From: Cordylochernes scorpioides
Taxonomy: Eukaryota; Arthropoda; Arachnida; Pseudoscorpiones; Chernetidae
NCBI GenBank assembly: GCA_030710605.1
Contig: CP092874.1
Location: 44,418,665-44,482,664, forward strand
DNA: 64,000 bases
Reading direction: 5' to 3'
The translations under genes and the position numbers were made by a program. Under the pieces are notes generated by a model. It had not been told where the DNA came from. It made no database searches and saw only the letters and a program-made list of their open reading frames with translations. This document shows positions 19,817 to 31,860 of the stretch, piece by piece; the first letter of the stretch is position 1, and the number at the start of each line of letters is the position of its first letter.

Positions 19817-21067
19817 TTAGTTTTTCACATTCTGAGGCATGGGAGAACGGCTGAAACGACAGGCTGGCGACTGGGATTGTCTTCGGGCTGGCGACCTTGC
19901 GCGGCTTGGATGTGGGGAAGAGCTCCGGTAGAAGTACGTCGAGGTTTGGGGCGTTACATAGTCGTCGTCGGCGTCATATCTCGGGGGTCGACTCGAAAAT
20001 CCAACATTTCTTCCTTCTCCGCCATTCCTTGACCTGGCTTCAGCGAAGACCTGCCGTCGTTCCCTACAATAACGGACGACATGTCCGGGTCGTCCGCAGT
20101 GGAAGCAGATAGGTTTGTCGTCGTAGGTTCTCCAATGTTCCGTCTTCCTGGGTTGGGTTGGTCGGTCGATATTATAATAGGGCGTTCGTGGTTGTTGTTG
20201 TACCACGTTGACTTGTGGTCTGGTAGGTTGTAGAGCACGGCTGACCTCTTTCCTCACAGTCTGTTCCAGGGCGTTCACCTCTCGGAGAGGATTGACCACT
20301 TCAGGTGCTGAGAAAACCTTTTGTATCTCTTCTCTAACGATGCGGCGAATTAAGCCGGCCAAGTCGTCTGAGTCGTCAACACACGAAATGGGCATTACGT
20401 TTGACAACCTGGCGAATTTCGTACGGCCGATCCTGCGCTGCTTGACGGTTGTCAGATGACGACAAAACTTCAGGATCTCATCTACTGTCTGTATGTCTTT
20501 CGCCACCAATACCTGGTATGTGTCTTCCGAAATTCCCTTTATAATGTGAGCAACTATCTCACCTTCTTCCATGCGAGGGTTCACCTGGTGGCAGAGACTA
20601 AGAATCTCCTGGATGTATGACTCGCTGGATTCCTCGGCCTTCTGTGCTCTTGACTTCAGAACTTCCTCGGCGCGTCGAGCAGAATCCTCCTGCAGTCCGA
20701 ACACACCGCGGAATGCGTCTTCAAAGCTTCTCCACGAGTTGAGTGATTCTTCGTTATTATCAAACCACCTTCCAGCAGTTCCGTTCAAGTAAAATACGAC
20801 GTTGGCAAGCTTCATGGTCTCGTCCCATCTGTTGTACTTCGACACTCTCTCGTACTCTTTCAACCATTGTCCAGGGTTTATATTTCCATCTCCCGAACAG
20901 GTAGAAGGATCTCGTTGGCGCTGACAAGGGAGGTAGGATCCGCTAACAGTAGGTCTGTGGTCGTCTTCCATTTCTATTCGTTGTGGCAAAGGTTGAAGAA
21001 TTGGTTCACGTCCCTGTAGATGTCGACTTCTTCGAAGTTCCGTCACGCTACCCAGCGTCTCCACCAA
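19817..21067 (-). CDS. gag: Gypsy gag polyprotein, 416 aa
   Basis: A retrotransposon Gag. The capsid-like part (residues about 60-200) has the DPSTCSGDGNINPGQWL start and the NGTAGRWFDN region found in arthropod gypsy Gags, and a nucleocapsid CCHC knuckle CFHCGRPGHVVRYC lies near residue 325. The C-terminus is arginine- and serine-rich. It sits just after the 5' LTR and ahead of pol, in the usual order. The open frame is continuous. Confidence 0.88.
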   Translation of the reverse strand: MVETLGSVTELRRSRHLQGREPILQPLPQRIEMEDDHRPTVSGSYLPCQRQRDPSTCSGDGNINPGQWLKEYERVSKYNRWDETMKLANVVFYLNGTAGRWFDNNEESLNSWRSFEDAFRGVFGLQEDSARRAEEVLKSRAQKAEESSESYIQEILSLCHQVNPRMEEGEIVAHIIKGISEDTYQVLVAKDIQTVDEILKFCRHLTTVKQRRIGRTKFARLSNVMPISCVDDSDDLAGLIRRIVREEIQKVFSAPEVVNPLREVNALEQTVRKEVSRALQPTRPQVNVVQQQPRTPYYNIDRPTQPRKTEHWRTYDDKPICFHCGRPGHVVRYCRERRQVFAEARSRNGGEGRNVGFSSRPPRYDADDDYVTPQTSTYFYRSSSPHPSRARSPARRQSQSPACRFSRSPMPQNVKN

Positions 21068-21071
21068 AATA

Positions 21072-21331
21072 TGTCGCGAGATAAATAAAGCAAGGGCAAG
21101 TTTGGGGATAATTAATTTATTATAAGGAGTATATGGAGTATAAGGAGTATAGGGAGAGAGAGAGTTTGTACGACTTACCCCCAGTTAAGGTTTATCCTGA
21201 ATGAACGGCGTTAGCCACCATCCCGTTTTCCTTATTTACAGATCAGCCTCCCAGCAGCCCCCACACCGGTGGTCCCCCCCGGGGTCCAGGGATGATTGAC
21301 AGTTGTCCCATCTGGATGGAGCTACTTGACA
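21072..21331 (-). repeat. Gypsy element LTR (5' LTR in element orientation)
   Basis: 260 bp, a near-perfect match to 15991-16251. Just inside it, on the minus strand, TGGTGGAGACGCTGG fits a tRNA primer-binding site. A related TGGTGGAGACGCCGG follows the candidate LTR of the gypsy remnant at 42939. Confidence 0.9.
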
Positions 21332-21338
21332 ATATATA

Positions 21339-22128
21339 TGTCATAATTTGTATATAATTGTATGCACCCCGACCCACTATGCATGTACAATGTATGATTT
21401 TCAAAGATTTAATAAAGAATAAGGTAACTGGAGGAAAGAAAGTAGCAACAAGACATAGGAAGCAGGCTTCAAGCGGGCCAAATTATAAATAACTTGTACA
21501 GTCAATACTTCCTGACAAGGCCGGACGTATCTGGTATCCGCAGAAGTTATAAAAGTTTGAGAGACGCCCAATATTTCCGGAGCAAGACCGGACGTATTTG
21601 ATAACCGCGGAAGTAATAAGAGTCGAGCTAACACAATACTTCCCGACCAGGCCGGACGTATCTTCCATCAAAGAAAGCCGCAGGACCAATTAGAAAGTAT
21701 CCACTAAGTAGGTCAACCAATAGAAAAACGGGCACGTTCCATCCCTCGACCAATGGGAAAGAAGCTAAGTCTTGGTGTTAAATCGAGAAGCAAGAATAGT
21801 CAGTAGTGATTTGGCTCTCATAGGAACAACACCTAGAGTTGCTCCTTCGCTCCCAACGAGGTGACATCTGCTCTGGACCTCTCTCCCTCTGCTCATCCCA
21901 TAGCTAAGTACAATCACCACCATGTGATCAGATAATTAACAATCAAAACCCGCTCCGCTCTTCTCAAGCTTTCTTTCCTCCAACCCAGTTGCCTTTTATT
22001 TTCAAATCCCATCACGTGTCCTGATTATTCCTAACTGTATGCTTCAACTTCCACTCAAACGACTGCGTTTCAACCAATCCTCACCATTCAAATCGAACAA
22101 CAAGAAATTCCGCAACGATATTGTCACA
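21339..22128 (+). repeat. 5' LTR of second gypsy element
   Basis: 790 bp, TGTCATAATTTG to GATATTGTCACA, with AATAAAG near 21411. It matches 26560-27349 almost base for base. Confidence 0.92.
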
Positions 22129-23055
22129 GAACGGTTAAGCCGACAGGATAAAGAGATGGAGATTAATCAGGATCCCATAGGCGTAAAGTCGGACGGCCCG
22201 ACGGAAACACCGGAAAGAAGGCAAGAAGTAAGAGAGACGGGCGAGACAACTGCGCCCCTAGCGGACGCCGTCACCCTGCTATCGGCGCTCCTGACCCGAG
22301 TAAAGATTTCTGATGGAGCTGAGGCGACAATCCCGCCTTTCGATGGCACATACAGCACGATCCAGTTTTTCCAGACGTTCGACCGAAAAATGGAAGGCGC
22401 CTCCATGGGAGAACAAGAAAAATTACTCCGCCTGCCAAACTATCTGGTGCGACAACCCCTGGAGCTCTTCAGGAAACTTCGGATGGCCGACCGGAGCTAT
22501 TTCCAGGTGAGGCAAACCCTCCTAGATCTCTATCCTGAATCAAGCGAAGCATCCTTTGCGAAATATTTCGCCATGAAGCTCACTGGACAAGCCAACTTAG
22601 AGACCTACTACCGGGAGAAAACCGCCATGGGATTGCAACTAGGACTTCCACAGGAGGTGATTCTCGAGACGCTGACAGAAGGACTGCCATTCAACGACCA
22701 GCGCCTAGTCCGCGTAGTGCCTCCCGAGAACCTAGGAGAGTGGTTCCGACTGGTACAGCGGATCCACGGGCCCAGTGTACCGACAACGCGACCTCGAGAG
22801 GATCAACCACCCACAATGTCGGGTTCGTATCACAGCACACCCCGACGCCCAGGTGCATGGAATGCACCTCTTCCGCCGTCCAACTGCAAGTTCTGCGGCG
22901 CGAGGCACTGGCACAGCGAATGCCGACATCGACCAGTCCAGACGAACCACGAAAAAGTTCGGACAGTGCAAACGGTCCCAAAATCACCAGTCCCGATTCC
23001 ACAACAACCAAGTCAAGCCAGAGACACCCCAACCGAGCAGCCCTTTCGAGACTAA
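22039..23055 (+). CDS. Gag-like protein of second gypsy element
   Basis: A Gag-type frame of up to 338 residues. The first ATG lies inside the LTR, and MEINQDPIG at 22156 is a more likely start. The central part is capsid-like (FDGTYSTIQFFQTFDRK ... LRLPNYL), and a CCHC knuckle, CKFCGARHWHSEC, lies near residue 285. This is the arthropod gypsy Gag style, but it differs clearly from the Gag of the element at 15991-21331. Confidence 0.75.
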   Translation: MLQLPLKRLRFNQSSPFKSNNKKFRNDIVTERLSRQDKEMEINQDPIGVKSDGPTETPERRQEVRETGETTAPLADAVTLLSALLTRVKISDGAEATIPPFDGTYSTIQFFQTFDRKMEGASMGEQEKLLRLPNYLVRQPLELFRKLRMADRSYFQVRQTLLDLYPESSEASFAKYFAMKLTGQANLETYYREKTAMGLQLGLPQEVILETLTEGLPFNDQRLVRVVPPENLGEWFRLVQRIHGPSVPTTRPREDQPPTMSGSYHSTPRRPGAWNAPLPPSNCKFCGARHWHSECRHRPVQTNHEKVRTVQTVPKSPVPIPQQPSQARDTPTEQPFRD

Positions 23056-25015
23056 GGTAGGCACCCCCCCTATGGCGTCAAGAATTGACTTTGAACTCTT
23101 ATCTAACCCTACCTACCCCTTTAACCATGTATCTAAACATGCACCAAATGAATGCAAGCACGGGCTAGACCAAAACCTGTCCCAAAGGGCTCGTACAGCA
23201 CACAAAGCTTTCACACATGGAAACCCTTGCCTGCATTCATTGCCCAAACCCCAAATATTTACATGCCACCATTCTAATCTCACACCACGCAACTTTTCAT
23301 GCCCACAACATATAAAGCCACCACGACTTCAACCTACAATTCCAATAATGCCCAAAAAAGTGTCCGTACACCGACACAGCTCGCCCACTTACCACACAAA
23401 ATCCATACATGACCATACGTCGCCACGCCATAATCACGCAAATGTACCTCACAACATACACGCACCCATACGTCACCACGCAACAAACACGCACAACCCG
23501 CACAACAAACGCAACACGCGCGCCAAAAGACAACAACAACCAACAAGCGCATGCACAACCGTTAAGAATAATACAATCATCCCGTCTACACAAAACATAG
23601 AAAAAATTCACGCCACCAAACAACCACACAATCGAAAAACATTGCGATCTTTCCTAAAAGCTGTGAACGCCTATAAAGAGTTCATTCCGGACCACGCCCG
23701 CTTGCGGACGCCACTTGTCAACCTTCTAAAAAAGGATGTCATGTGGGTCTGGAGTGACGAATGCCAGAAAGCGTTCACTAACCTGAAAGAAAGCCTTACC
23801 ACACACCCCACATTATACCTTTACCAAGAAGGTCTGCCATGCCAGGTGCACTGTAACACCTCAACATTCGGCATTGCAGGCATTCTTAAACAAGTCTACC
23901 CTGATGGGAAGACATACCCAGTTCAACATTTCAGCCGCTCTCTGCGTGGTCACGAGCGAAATTATTCAGACTTGGAACTACAATGCCTAGCCATTGTGGA
24001 AAGTGTGGATAACTTCCGCGCCTGTCTAATGGGCAGAAAGTTTACAATACTTTCTGACCATCCTGCATTGCAATGGTTGAAAGAGATCAAAGCCCCGTCA
24101 GGCAGATTGTTTCGATGGAGGTTAAGACTGTCAAGATACGAATATGAGGTCCGTAGCATAAATGGAGTACAACAATATGAAACGGGCGTTGTAACTCGTA
24201 TCCCATTTTGTGGCTTTCTAGATGCGCCACTCGTAAAGAGCCAACAGTCTTCCCCACCGGGAAAATCTCGCGTGACTATGGATCACAATGAACTGCGCAC
24301 CGTCTCCCGAAAAGGAGTACTTAAAACTATAGTCCCAAGTTCACTTACAGCCAGACTTCTTAAGTCCGTACACACACAACACCACCATCCAAACATCTCC
24401 AAGATGACGAGACTCATCTCGTCACAATATTATTGGCAGAACATGACACAAGACATCGCAAAACAGGTAAAAACCTGCCCCACCTGCCGATTCGCTAGAA
24501 GAATCGATGAATCCGACCAACCTTCACGTAAAAATACCGACACAGGCCCCAAAACAAAACAAAATTCGCACATAAAGCACAGCGTACACACAACACAAAC
24601 AATGCCAAAATTACACCACCCACGTCAGAGAAACGATCACACATCTCAACTTAAATCAATTACCGCCGACATATCGCTAATAAAACCATTAACGATCAAA
24701 CAGGAGAACTGCGAACCTACCAATCATTTAAATTCTACAATTAATAAGGTTCAAGCAAATATTTCAGAGTCCCCATTTACAATAATATGGAAGAACATGG
24801 GGCAATACCCTATTTTTCATCTGATTTTCACCCTTTGTTTGTTAGTTCTACCATACAAATGTATCCCAATTTTATTCCTTAATTATTTGTTTATCTATAC
24901 CATGCCCGCTCATAAAATTTTCGAACTACAAGAGGCAGTTTTTAATTTTGGACAAACATTAGGAACCATTTTTGCAGAAAATCTAAATAAACTCCGAAGA
25001 GATAGAAGTAACTGA
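22775..25015 (+). pseudogene. Pol-side remnant: RNase H and integrase zinc-binding region
   Basis: A fossil pol region of the broken element. The recognisable parts are RNase H-like sequence (HCNTSTFGIAGILKQ, HFSRSLRGHERNYSD, LSDHPALQW; about 23640-24240) and an integrase zinc-binding region (HHHPNISKM ... TCPTCRFARR; about 24370-24500). The rest of the long frame is biased in composition and resembles no protein. Confidence 0.65.
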
Positions 25016-25769
25016 AAGATGACCAACCAATGTCGGAGAAGTCACACTCCAAAAAGAAGATTAAAGTCGCACACAAAATCAATTAGGCGGACAGGAAACG
25101 TAGATCCCCCACTTCCGGATCCAATTACTTGCAAACAAGGGAGGGTAATTTTTAGATCGGTCACCGCTTCCCCGCACAGATTCCTCTCTCTATGCCACCA
25201 ATCTTGGATTCCAATTCAAGCCTGCGCATCGACTTTTACAATGTAATCAAATCGACTGTCATTCGAAAATCAAACAAGGTACACGACACACAAACATTCT
25301 AAATGAGTTCACATCCCTATTATAAGTAATCATAATTACTTTACAGACTTCTAACATTTTTCACAACACACACAAAGACAAAAAATGTATAGGGCATAAT
25401 GGAGCAATCAATACATTTAGATCAGGGCATGTGGATACAAAAGGGTTCAAACCAATACACCTTATTTTTCATATTAATCATTTTCATTATTTTCTCTCAA
25501 TAAAAAATGTAAATATTTAATCAATTTATCAATTTATTCAACTTATTATCACTTTTAATCATTAATTATCATTTTATTTACCAATTAGTTTATATTATCA
25601 TAGTTTCAAATCAACGAAAACTCACTGGTTTTCTTTTAAAATTAGATATTATATTTTATTTTTATTTACAAAAACATTCTCTCTTTTCCTTTTTTTTTCC
25701 ACCATGCAACAAAACATTTTTTTTTCTCTCACCATGCAACAAAACATTTTTTTTTCCCCCACCATGCAA

Positions 25770-26330
25770 CCAAGCATTTACTTTGATTTCTTCCAACTTT
25801 TTATTTTACTTTGATTTCTTCAAAACACCTTATGAAATTTCCTCGATTTCTTTTCCCAAAATTCGAGCAAAAATTAGTTAGGCATTTTTCCTTTTTCTCA
25901 CCATACACCAAACATTCACTTTAATTTCTTCCAACTTTTTATTTTTATTTTTTGATTTCTCAAAAGACCTAATAAAAATCCCTCGATTTCCATTCCCAAT
26001 TTCGAGTAGAGTATAGTTAGGCATTTTTCCTTTTTTTTTTCACCATGCATCAAGCATTCACTTTGATTTCTTCCAACTTTTTATTTTACTTTGATTTCTT
26101 CAAAACACCTTATGAAATTTCCTCGATTTCTTTTCCCAAAATTCGAGCAAAAATTAGTTAGGCATTTTTCCTTTTTCTCACCATACACCAAACATTCACT
26201 TTGATTTCTTCCAACCTTTATTTTTATTTTTTGATTTCTCAAAAGACCTAATAAAATCCCTCGATTTCCATTCCCAATTTCGAGTAGAGTATAGTTAGGC
26301 GCATTTTCTTTTCTTTTTAATCCACTATGT
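25770..26330. repeat. 280-bp tandem duplication in gypsy 3' region
   Basis: Two head-to-tail copies of about 280 bp (from CTTTGATTTCTTCC at 25781 and again at 26061), each with CCTCGATTTC and TTAGTTAGGCATTTTTCC. It lies in the non-coding part between pol and the 3' LTR. The copies differ by small indels in the T-runs. Confidence 0.75.
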
Positions 26331-26559
26331 ACCATAGCATTCATTTTGATTTCTTACAATTAAATTTTTTTTTTATTTCTATTAATTATACTCAACCTAT
26401 ATCATCAACACCATTCTATTTTACTTCTTATATCGCCACCAATGCTTGTATATAGACTCTCAATACCCACAACTAATTTTCCCACAAAATTATTTTTTAC
26501 TTTACAGAATTCTCTCAGGCTAACCCCTTCTTGAATTCTTCACATGTAGGGGGCGCATC

Positions 26560-27349
26560 TGTCATAATTTGTATATAATTGTATGCACCCCGACCCACTA
26601 TGCATGTACAATGTATGATTTTCAAAGATTTAATAAAGAATAAGGTAACTGGAGGAAAGAAAGTAGCAACAAGACATAGGAAGCAGGCTTCAAGCGGGCC
26701 CAATTATAAATAACTTGTACAGTCAATACTTCCTGACAAGGCCGGACGTATCTGGTATCCGCAGAAGTTATAAAAGTTTGAGAGACGCCCAATATTTCCG
26801 GAGCAAGACCGGACGTATTTGATAACCGCGGAAGTAATAAGAGTCGAGCTAACACAATACTTCCCGACCAGGCCGGACGTATCTTCCATCAAAGAAAGCC
26901 GCAGGACCAATTAGAAAGTATCCACTAAGTAGGTCAACCAATAGAAAAACGGGCACGTTCCATCCCTCGACCAATGGGAAAGAAGCTAAGTCTTGGTGTT
27001 AAATCGAGAAGCAAGAATAGTCAGTAGTGATTTGGCTCTCATAGGAACAACACCTAGAGTTGCTCCTTCGCTCCCAACGAGGTGACATCTGCTCTGGACC
27101 TCTCTCCCTCTGCTCATCCCATAGCTAAGTACAATCACCACCATGTGATCAGATAATTAACAATCAAAACCCGCTCCGCTCTTCTCAAGCTTTCTTTCCT
27201 CCAACCCAGTTGCCTTTTATTTTCAAATCCCATCACGTGTCCTGATTATTCCTAACTGTATGCTTCAACTTCCACTCAAACGACTGCGTTTCAACCAATC
27301 CTCACCATTCAAATCGAACAACAAGAAATTCCGCAACGATATTGTCACA
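26560..27349 (+). repeat. 3' LTR of second gypsy element
   Basis: 790 bp. It is preceded by AGGGGGCGCATC, and the LARD-like element's 3' LTR is preceded by a similar GGGGCTCATC. One visible difference from the 5' LTR lies near 26701. Confidence 0.92.
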
Positions 27350-27813
27350 TATATGTCGTAAACCCGGGTAAGCCAACAAGTGAGTTTGAAGCAGTCGGGG
27401 TTGAGTGGCAAGGCGTGCAGAGTGAGAAGTCCGCACGGGACAGTAAGGACAAAGTTTGGGATCAAAAGACGCTCTCTTAGTACGTATCACGTGGCACTAG
27501 GACCTGGGGAAAGTTGAGGATTAACTAAGGAAAGCTCGACGTCCTGCATGAAGCCGAGGAGGCAGGGAGGAGCCAAAACGGCTGCCACGAGGGCCGCCGT
27601 GAGATGATAACGGACCTAGACTCAGCGGGCCTCTCTGAAAATATCCACTGTAACCTAACTAGCTGTCAACATCCGGACCAACGCCCCTTTTTTGTCCCTC
27701 CCTGGATCCCCGGGTGTCTGGTGGCAAACTGGTGTCACTTTGAAACGACTAGAAAAGACGTCATACTTTAATACTTACATATCCCATTGTTTAAATTACG
27801 ATATATATATATA
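27350..27813. other. Unassigned spacer between two LTR elements
   Basis: About 460 bp of mixed composition starting TATATGTCGTAAACCCGGG and ending in (AT)n where the next element landed. No frame is recognisable. It could be part of an older element, since TGTCG resembles an LTR start, but no partner copy is present. Confidence 0.35.
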
Positions 27814-28627
27814 TGGTAATTTAAACCAACAACCCTTTATTGTATAATTACTTATAACAAGATTGTCATGTTGTATATAGAAACACATCTATAAATAATT
27901 ATGCGCATGATTAATCTGTGTCATTGCACGCCATATGTAATGTACTTTGTACAAATTGAAGACAAATAAATAAAACTATGTAATAGATTAAGAGCTGAGT
28001 TAAAGCAAGATTGAAAAAGTTCAAAAAGTCTACAATCGAGACAACTCTAAAGGAATTCGGCAGTCGTTGCCATCAAGGTCAAAGGGTGCAGACGTCCAAA
28101 GTTCACATTCTCAGACATCTCCAACCCCCCTCCTCGGGAATGGTATATAAACCTCGCTTTAGCCGAGCGCAGTTAGTCCGGAGTTAGTCAGCAGTCACCC
28201 CTTTCACCGTCGGCGCGAGCCCTTGTCGCTTATAGCCAGGACCACCTGATCGCCATGTAAAACAGTAAGATCTCTTCTAACTCCATCTTGCTTAGCTCAA
28301 CTCCTATCTGTTCATGGAACTTTCATACTACAGCTGTGTCTCTTCGTTTTGTGTGTGTGGACATTCCCAAGCTTTCCACTCTGCCTCGACCACGACTGCC
28401 TGTACTCTGTGAAAACTGTTAAAGGTCTTCCAAAGTGCAGAGAGGTACTGGAAAACTCTCCACGCCCTGACTGTCCCACTCGGCTACTACAGGTTTGACC
28501 ACCGGTTACCACAGCTTATAGCGAGAGTCGACAGGATCTCATCACGGATAAGTCGACAGCAACTCTTTATCACATCAAGGTCGACAGGATCTCATCACGG
28601 ATAAGTCGACAGCAACTCTTTATCACA
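27814..28627 (+). repeat. 5' LTR of family A element
   Basis: 814 bp. TATA box GGTATATAAACC near 28140 and AATAAATAAAAC near 27966. It ends with a 51-bp tandem duplication (GTCGACAGGATCTCATC, 28517-28625). Preceded by (AT)n. Confidence 0.85.
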
Positions 28628-30180
28628 TCTAAGCCGACAGGATGACCACAACGAAGTATGACCACAACGAAGAGGTAAGAAGCCTGTCCAGATAGAAGCG
28701 AGGAAGAGCAAAGATGGAGGAACAAGCACGCCATTCCAACGAAACGACCAATCAATCTTCCCCCCAACGACACAGCCGAAAATCCCGCAAAATAACCCGG
28801 TGAGAAGTTCCCCACCGTCGGCCTTACAACGCACCCATCTTCCAGGCGACATGCCGCCGTCACCAAACAGAAGTTACAAGCTTCTACAAGCTCTGCTTGG
28901 AGCGTCTTCTGCGTCATCAGGACGACAACCAAAGACCAAGTCTCCTGACTGAACAATCCTCAAAACTGTGAGTTTTTAAAAACTTTCTCCTCATGCTCAC
29001 AACTTGATTCTCCATAATGTTTATTTTCACTGTAATCATTTTAAATCAATTTTTACCATTTTTATATCATTTCAATTCAAATTTTAAATCTTTTACACCC
29101 TCATTTATCAATTTTTATTTTATTTTAAGCAAATTATAAATTTTAATTCATTACTTTCAATTTTACTTTTTAAAAAAATCATTATTTTTTTCAATTACTC
29201 GAATCATAATTCTAAACTTATTTGTGTGTTTTTCTTAATATCTTATTTTTATACCAAAACACCAATTTCTTAATCAAATGCTCAAAACTTTGCAAAAATC
29301 ATTTTTATGTTCAATATTTTATATAAACGCCCCATTCCATTTATAAGTCACTATCACGCCATTGCCCCTTTTACAAGGATAATTTTTGCACTACCATAAT
29401 CAACGATTTAAAAAATATATTCAAATTTTTATAAACATAGGTGAGACGCATTTTTTTTTAATTTGCAAAAATCGAAAGATACAATATCTTCAAAATCACA
29501 ACTAGAAAAGTAACTATCTTTCCCAAAACAAGTTAAAAATAAAAATCCCATCAACTACCACGTCAGTAGCTAAAGTAAGTAACAATCTTCCAAAACTATT
29601 ACAATCGTTAAATTCCAACATAGCCACACTCCCCGTCCTTTCCTTTTACATGCATAATTATTAATCATCCACACATCTCCCCCAACAAACTACAACACAC
29701 TCCCCATCACTTTCGCCAATTGGTCACCATCTATTAGCACGCGACTTAGCAACAAATCAATCTCGAGCCATACAAGCTCCATATCGTCGCCACGAAACGT
29801 GCCACATCCACTAACAGCCAAAATATATCGATGTGTTTTGTAAAACCACCACTCATGACTAGTAAATTTGTTGTTCATGATGAAACAGGTTAGATGCTGT
29901 ACCAAAAACAAAGACTTCACGTGACACTTTTCCATTCAATTCACTCACTCGTGTCACACAGCGCATCACAACAATTTTTCTCACTTAAAAGGCCACAAAG
30001 ACGCCTTCATGCCTGTGACACTTCTCACCCTAAAGCGTGTTCACGTCGAAAGTCGCACTTTTACCCACATATAAACCTGACATCATTGAATAACATTTTT
30101 TACCGCAACAATGTCGAAACACAGCACTTACGAAAACCGAGAAAACTACCTCTTTCAAATACACCATAAAACTACCAACA
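28628..30180 (+). other. Non-coding interior of LARD-like element
   Basis: AT-rich sequence with no convincing reading frame. It begins with TCTAAGCCGACAGGATG, shared with the neighbouring gypsy element. Nothing else is recognised. Confidence 0.5.
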
Positions 30181-30234
30181 AGCTTTCACCACTCTCAAAG
30201 GGAGTTTAACCAGTTAACCAGTACACTAACGTAC

Positions 30235-30450
30235 ATGCAAGCCCTCAGAAATGTACTACAGCAAGGATCTCCAAAACGTCTGTTATCTGACAGAGCGCCC
30301 GTTTTTACCTCAGAAAAATTCCATAAATTTCTAATAACACATGGTATACAACCCCTACTCACCACAAGCAAACGGTTTAATAGCACGCTCAAATGCCACC
30401 ATTACAGGCAAGCTCAGACTAGCTTATCTAGAAAATCTAGATATATTTAA
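30235..30450 (+). pseudogene. Integrase core remnant in LARD-like element
   Basis: A short fossil of a gypsy integrase core: LRNVLQQGSPKRLLSDRAPV and FTSEKFHKFLITHGIQ correspond to the stretch around the second catalytic aspartate (compare HGAPREMITDRGRNFIS in the whole element). It is a fragment only. Confidence 0.7.
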
Positions 30451-31251
30451 CATCGATCGTTTTAAAACAAACCTTAAGTAGTGACCAGAAAATTTCCCGT
30501 TAAATTCACAAACCTATTCTATCTACATACTCTACACCAATCCATTTGAATCTGTATTACCTACTTACTTACTCTCTTTCACACAATATAAAGATTTCTT
30601 TGAACCCACCAGATCCAAACTAGGAGAGAAAGAATTTCAAGCCAGTGCGCCGCAGACTTCCCCCATATCGCCCCTTTAAAAACAATACACATCGCACCCC
30701 GGTCGTAAAAATTGACACCGCTAGTTAACATACCAGAGGCCCCCAGCCCTACATTCCCTGTCTCCTACAGTCCTTTTATGTCACACTTTTTACTACATTA
30801 GCAGTCGATATCTTAACCTAACTTTTAAACATTTAGATATTTGAATTTGAACAAGACCTACCTTAAATTGAACATTTTTAATATTTAGATTCCTTGTGAA
30901 TCTCTAATTTTTTCTGCATATCAAACATTTTACATGCTAAATTGAGATCACAATCTTTACTTATATTCTGTTTTTTTGTATAAAATATTTTATTTTTTAT
31001 TTTTGCCTTTCAATTATATAATCACTAGTTTTTAATCCAACATTATATATAAAAAATCAATTTTATTTTTCATAATATTATTTTAGTATTACAAAAGATA
31101 TATTTGTTGTCAAAAATCACTTTAATTCTTCATTATTATCACTTTTATATATTGATTGTTTGATTTTATCCACTTAAACTTTAGACATCATATCGCCACG
31201 CTGTAAGATTCAAAGGAAAAACAGGGTAACGTGGTAAGATTCTTTAATGAA

Positions 31252-31289
31252 ACACGACGAGCTTTCAGGCAGCAACTGCCCTTCTTCAG
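31252..31289 (-). ncRNA. Hammerhead-like ribozyme motif in PLE-A
   Basis: On the minus strand, CTGAAGA is followed by a hairpin (AGGGCAG loop TTG, closing CTGCCT) and then GAAA. This is the CUGANGA - stem II - GAAA core of hammerhead ribozymes, which PLEs are known to carry. The cleavage-site side is less clear (GCTCGTC follows). The two core boxes fit exactly. Confidence 0.5.
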
Positions 31290-31536
31290 GTCTTATACAA
31301 GTGTAGACAAAGAAGTGCCATATTTATAAGCAAAAATATTTACATATATACGCGCAAGGAAATAAGGAATTTTACATACTGAAGATTGGAAAGGGGGAAT
31401 TTGCATATTTACAAATAAAAATAAAACAAACTCTGTGTGGGAAATAGAGGCTAAAAACGGAGATAAAAATTAAACCTGAAGGTAAAACACGGAGATAAAA
31501 ATTGAACCGTAAATAACAATAAAACCCAGAAACATA

Positions 31537-31845
31537 TCAGCGAGTGAGGCCGTAAAATATTGTATATTGCGGTGGGAGATCAATCTTCCGGTTAAAACTG
31601 GGAGTACAGTTGGACACCAGTGCTTCCAGAACCAAGCGTTGGTACTTGTTTCCAATATCCCTGTATACAGAAATCGTATCGTCTAAATTGAAGGAATGGT
31701 CGAAATCTGCCATGTGTTGAAAGATGAGAGATTTTCGATCTTTGGAACGTATATTACGGTTGTGTTCGCGGATTCTAGTGGCGATGGTTCGACCAGTTTC
31801 ACCAATGTAGCATTGCTCACAATCATAAACTTTATTCAACCACAA
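31537..31845 (-). pseudogene. GIY-YIG endonuclease domain of PLE-A
   Basis: 102 residues. KVYDCEQCYIGETGRTIATRI is the PLE form of the GIY-YIG motif (V-Y...Y-I-G-E-T), with the arginine of R-I-R-EH present and FNRKIDLP near the end, as in the other PLE copies here. The domain nicks DNA for insertion. The RT that should precede it is missing, so this is a truncated gene. Confidence 0.8.
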
Positions 31846-31860
31846 TGATATTTATATATT

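Larger units (their letters stand above)
15991..21331 (-). mobile_element. Gypsy (Ty3-type) LTR retrotransposon, looks whole
   Basis: A 5.34-kb minus-strand element with LTRs of 261 and 260 bp that differ at about one visible position, so the insertion is young. ATAT flanks both ends (15987-15990 and 21332-21335). Parts in order: 5' LTR, TGG-starting primer-binding site a few bases inside the LTR, gag, pol (protease, RT, RNase H, integrase), purine-rich tract, 3' LTR. It looks whole by eye, with no obvious break. Confidence 0.92.
21339..27349 (+). mobile_element. Second gypsy-type LTR element, broken, young LTRs
   Basis: A 6.0-kb plus-strand element with two 790-bp LTRs that differ at about one visible base, flanked by TATA (21335-21338 and 27350-27353). 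Recognisable parts are a gag with a zinc knuckle, an RNase H region, an integrase zinc-binding region, and a long AT-rich non-coding 3' part with a tandem duplication. It is broken, with a small number of breaks. The near-identical LTRs say it moved recently, so it was probably mobilised by proteins from a relative. Confidence 0.85.
31190..31860 (-). mobile_element. Penelope-like element 3' fragment (PLE-A)
   Basis: A minus-strand tail of a Penelope-like element inserted in the LARD-like element. It has a GIY-YIG endonuclease end (31537-31845) followed by a 3' UTR that ends in a hammerhead-like motif (31252-31289). The RT is absent, so the copy is 5' truncated, as is usual for these elements. 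Confidence 0.8.

Noticed and set aside
27350-27813. Possible host gene or solo LTR between two LTR elements
   Set aside because: No long frame, no second copy and no clear ends. Left as unassigned.
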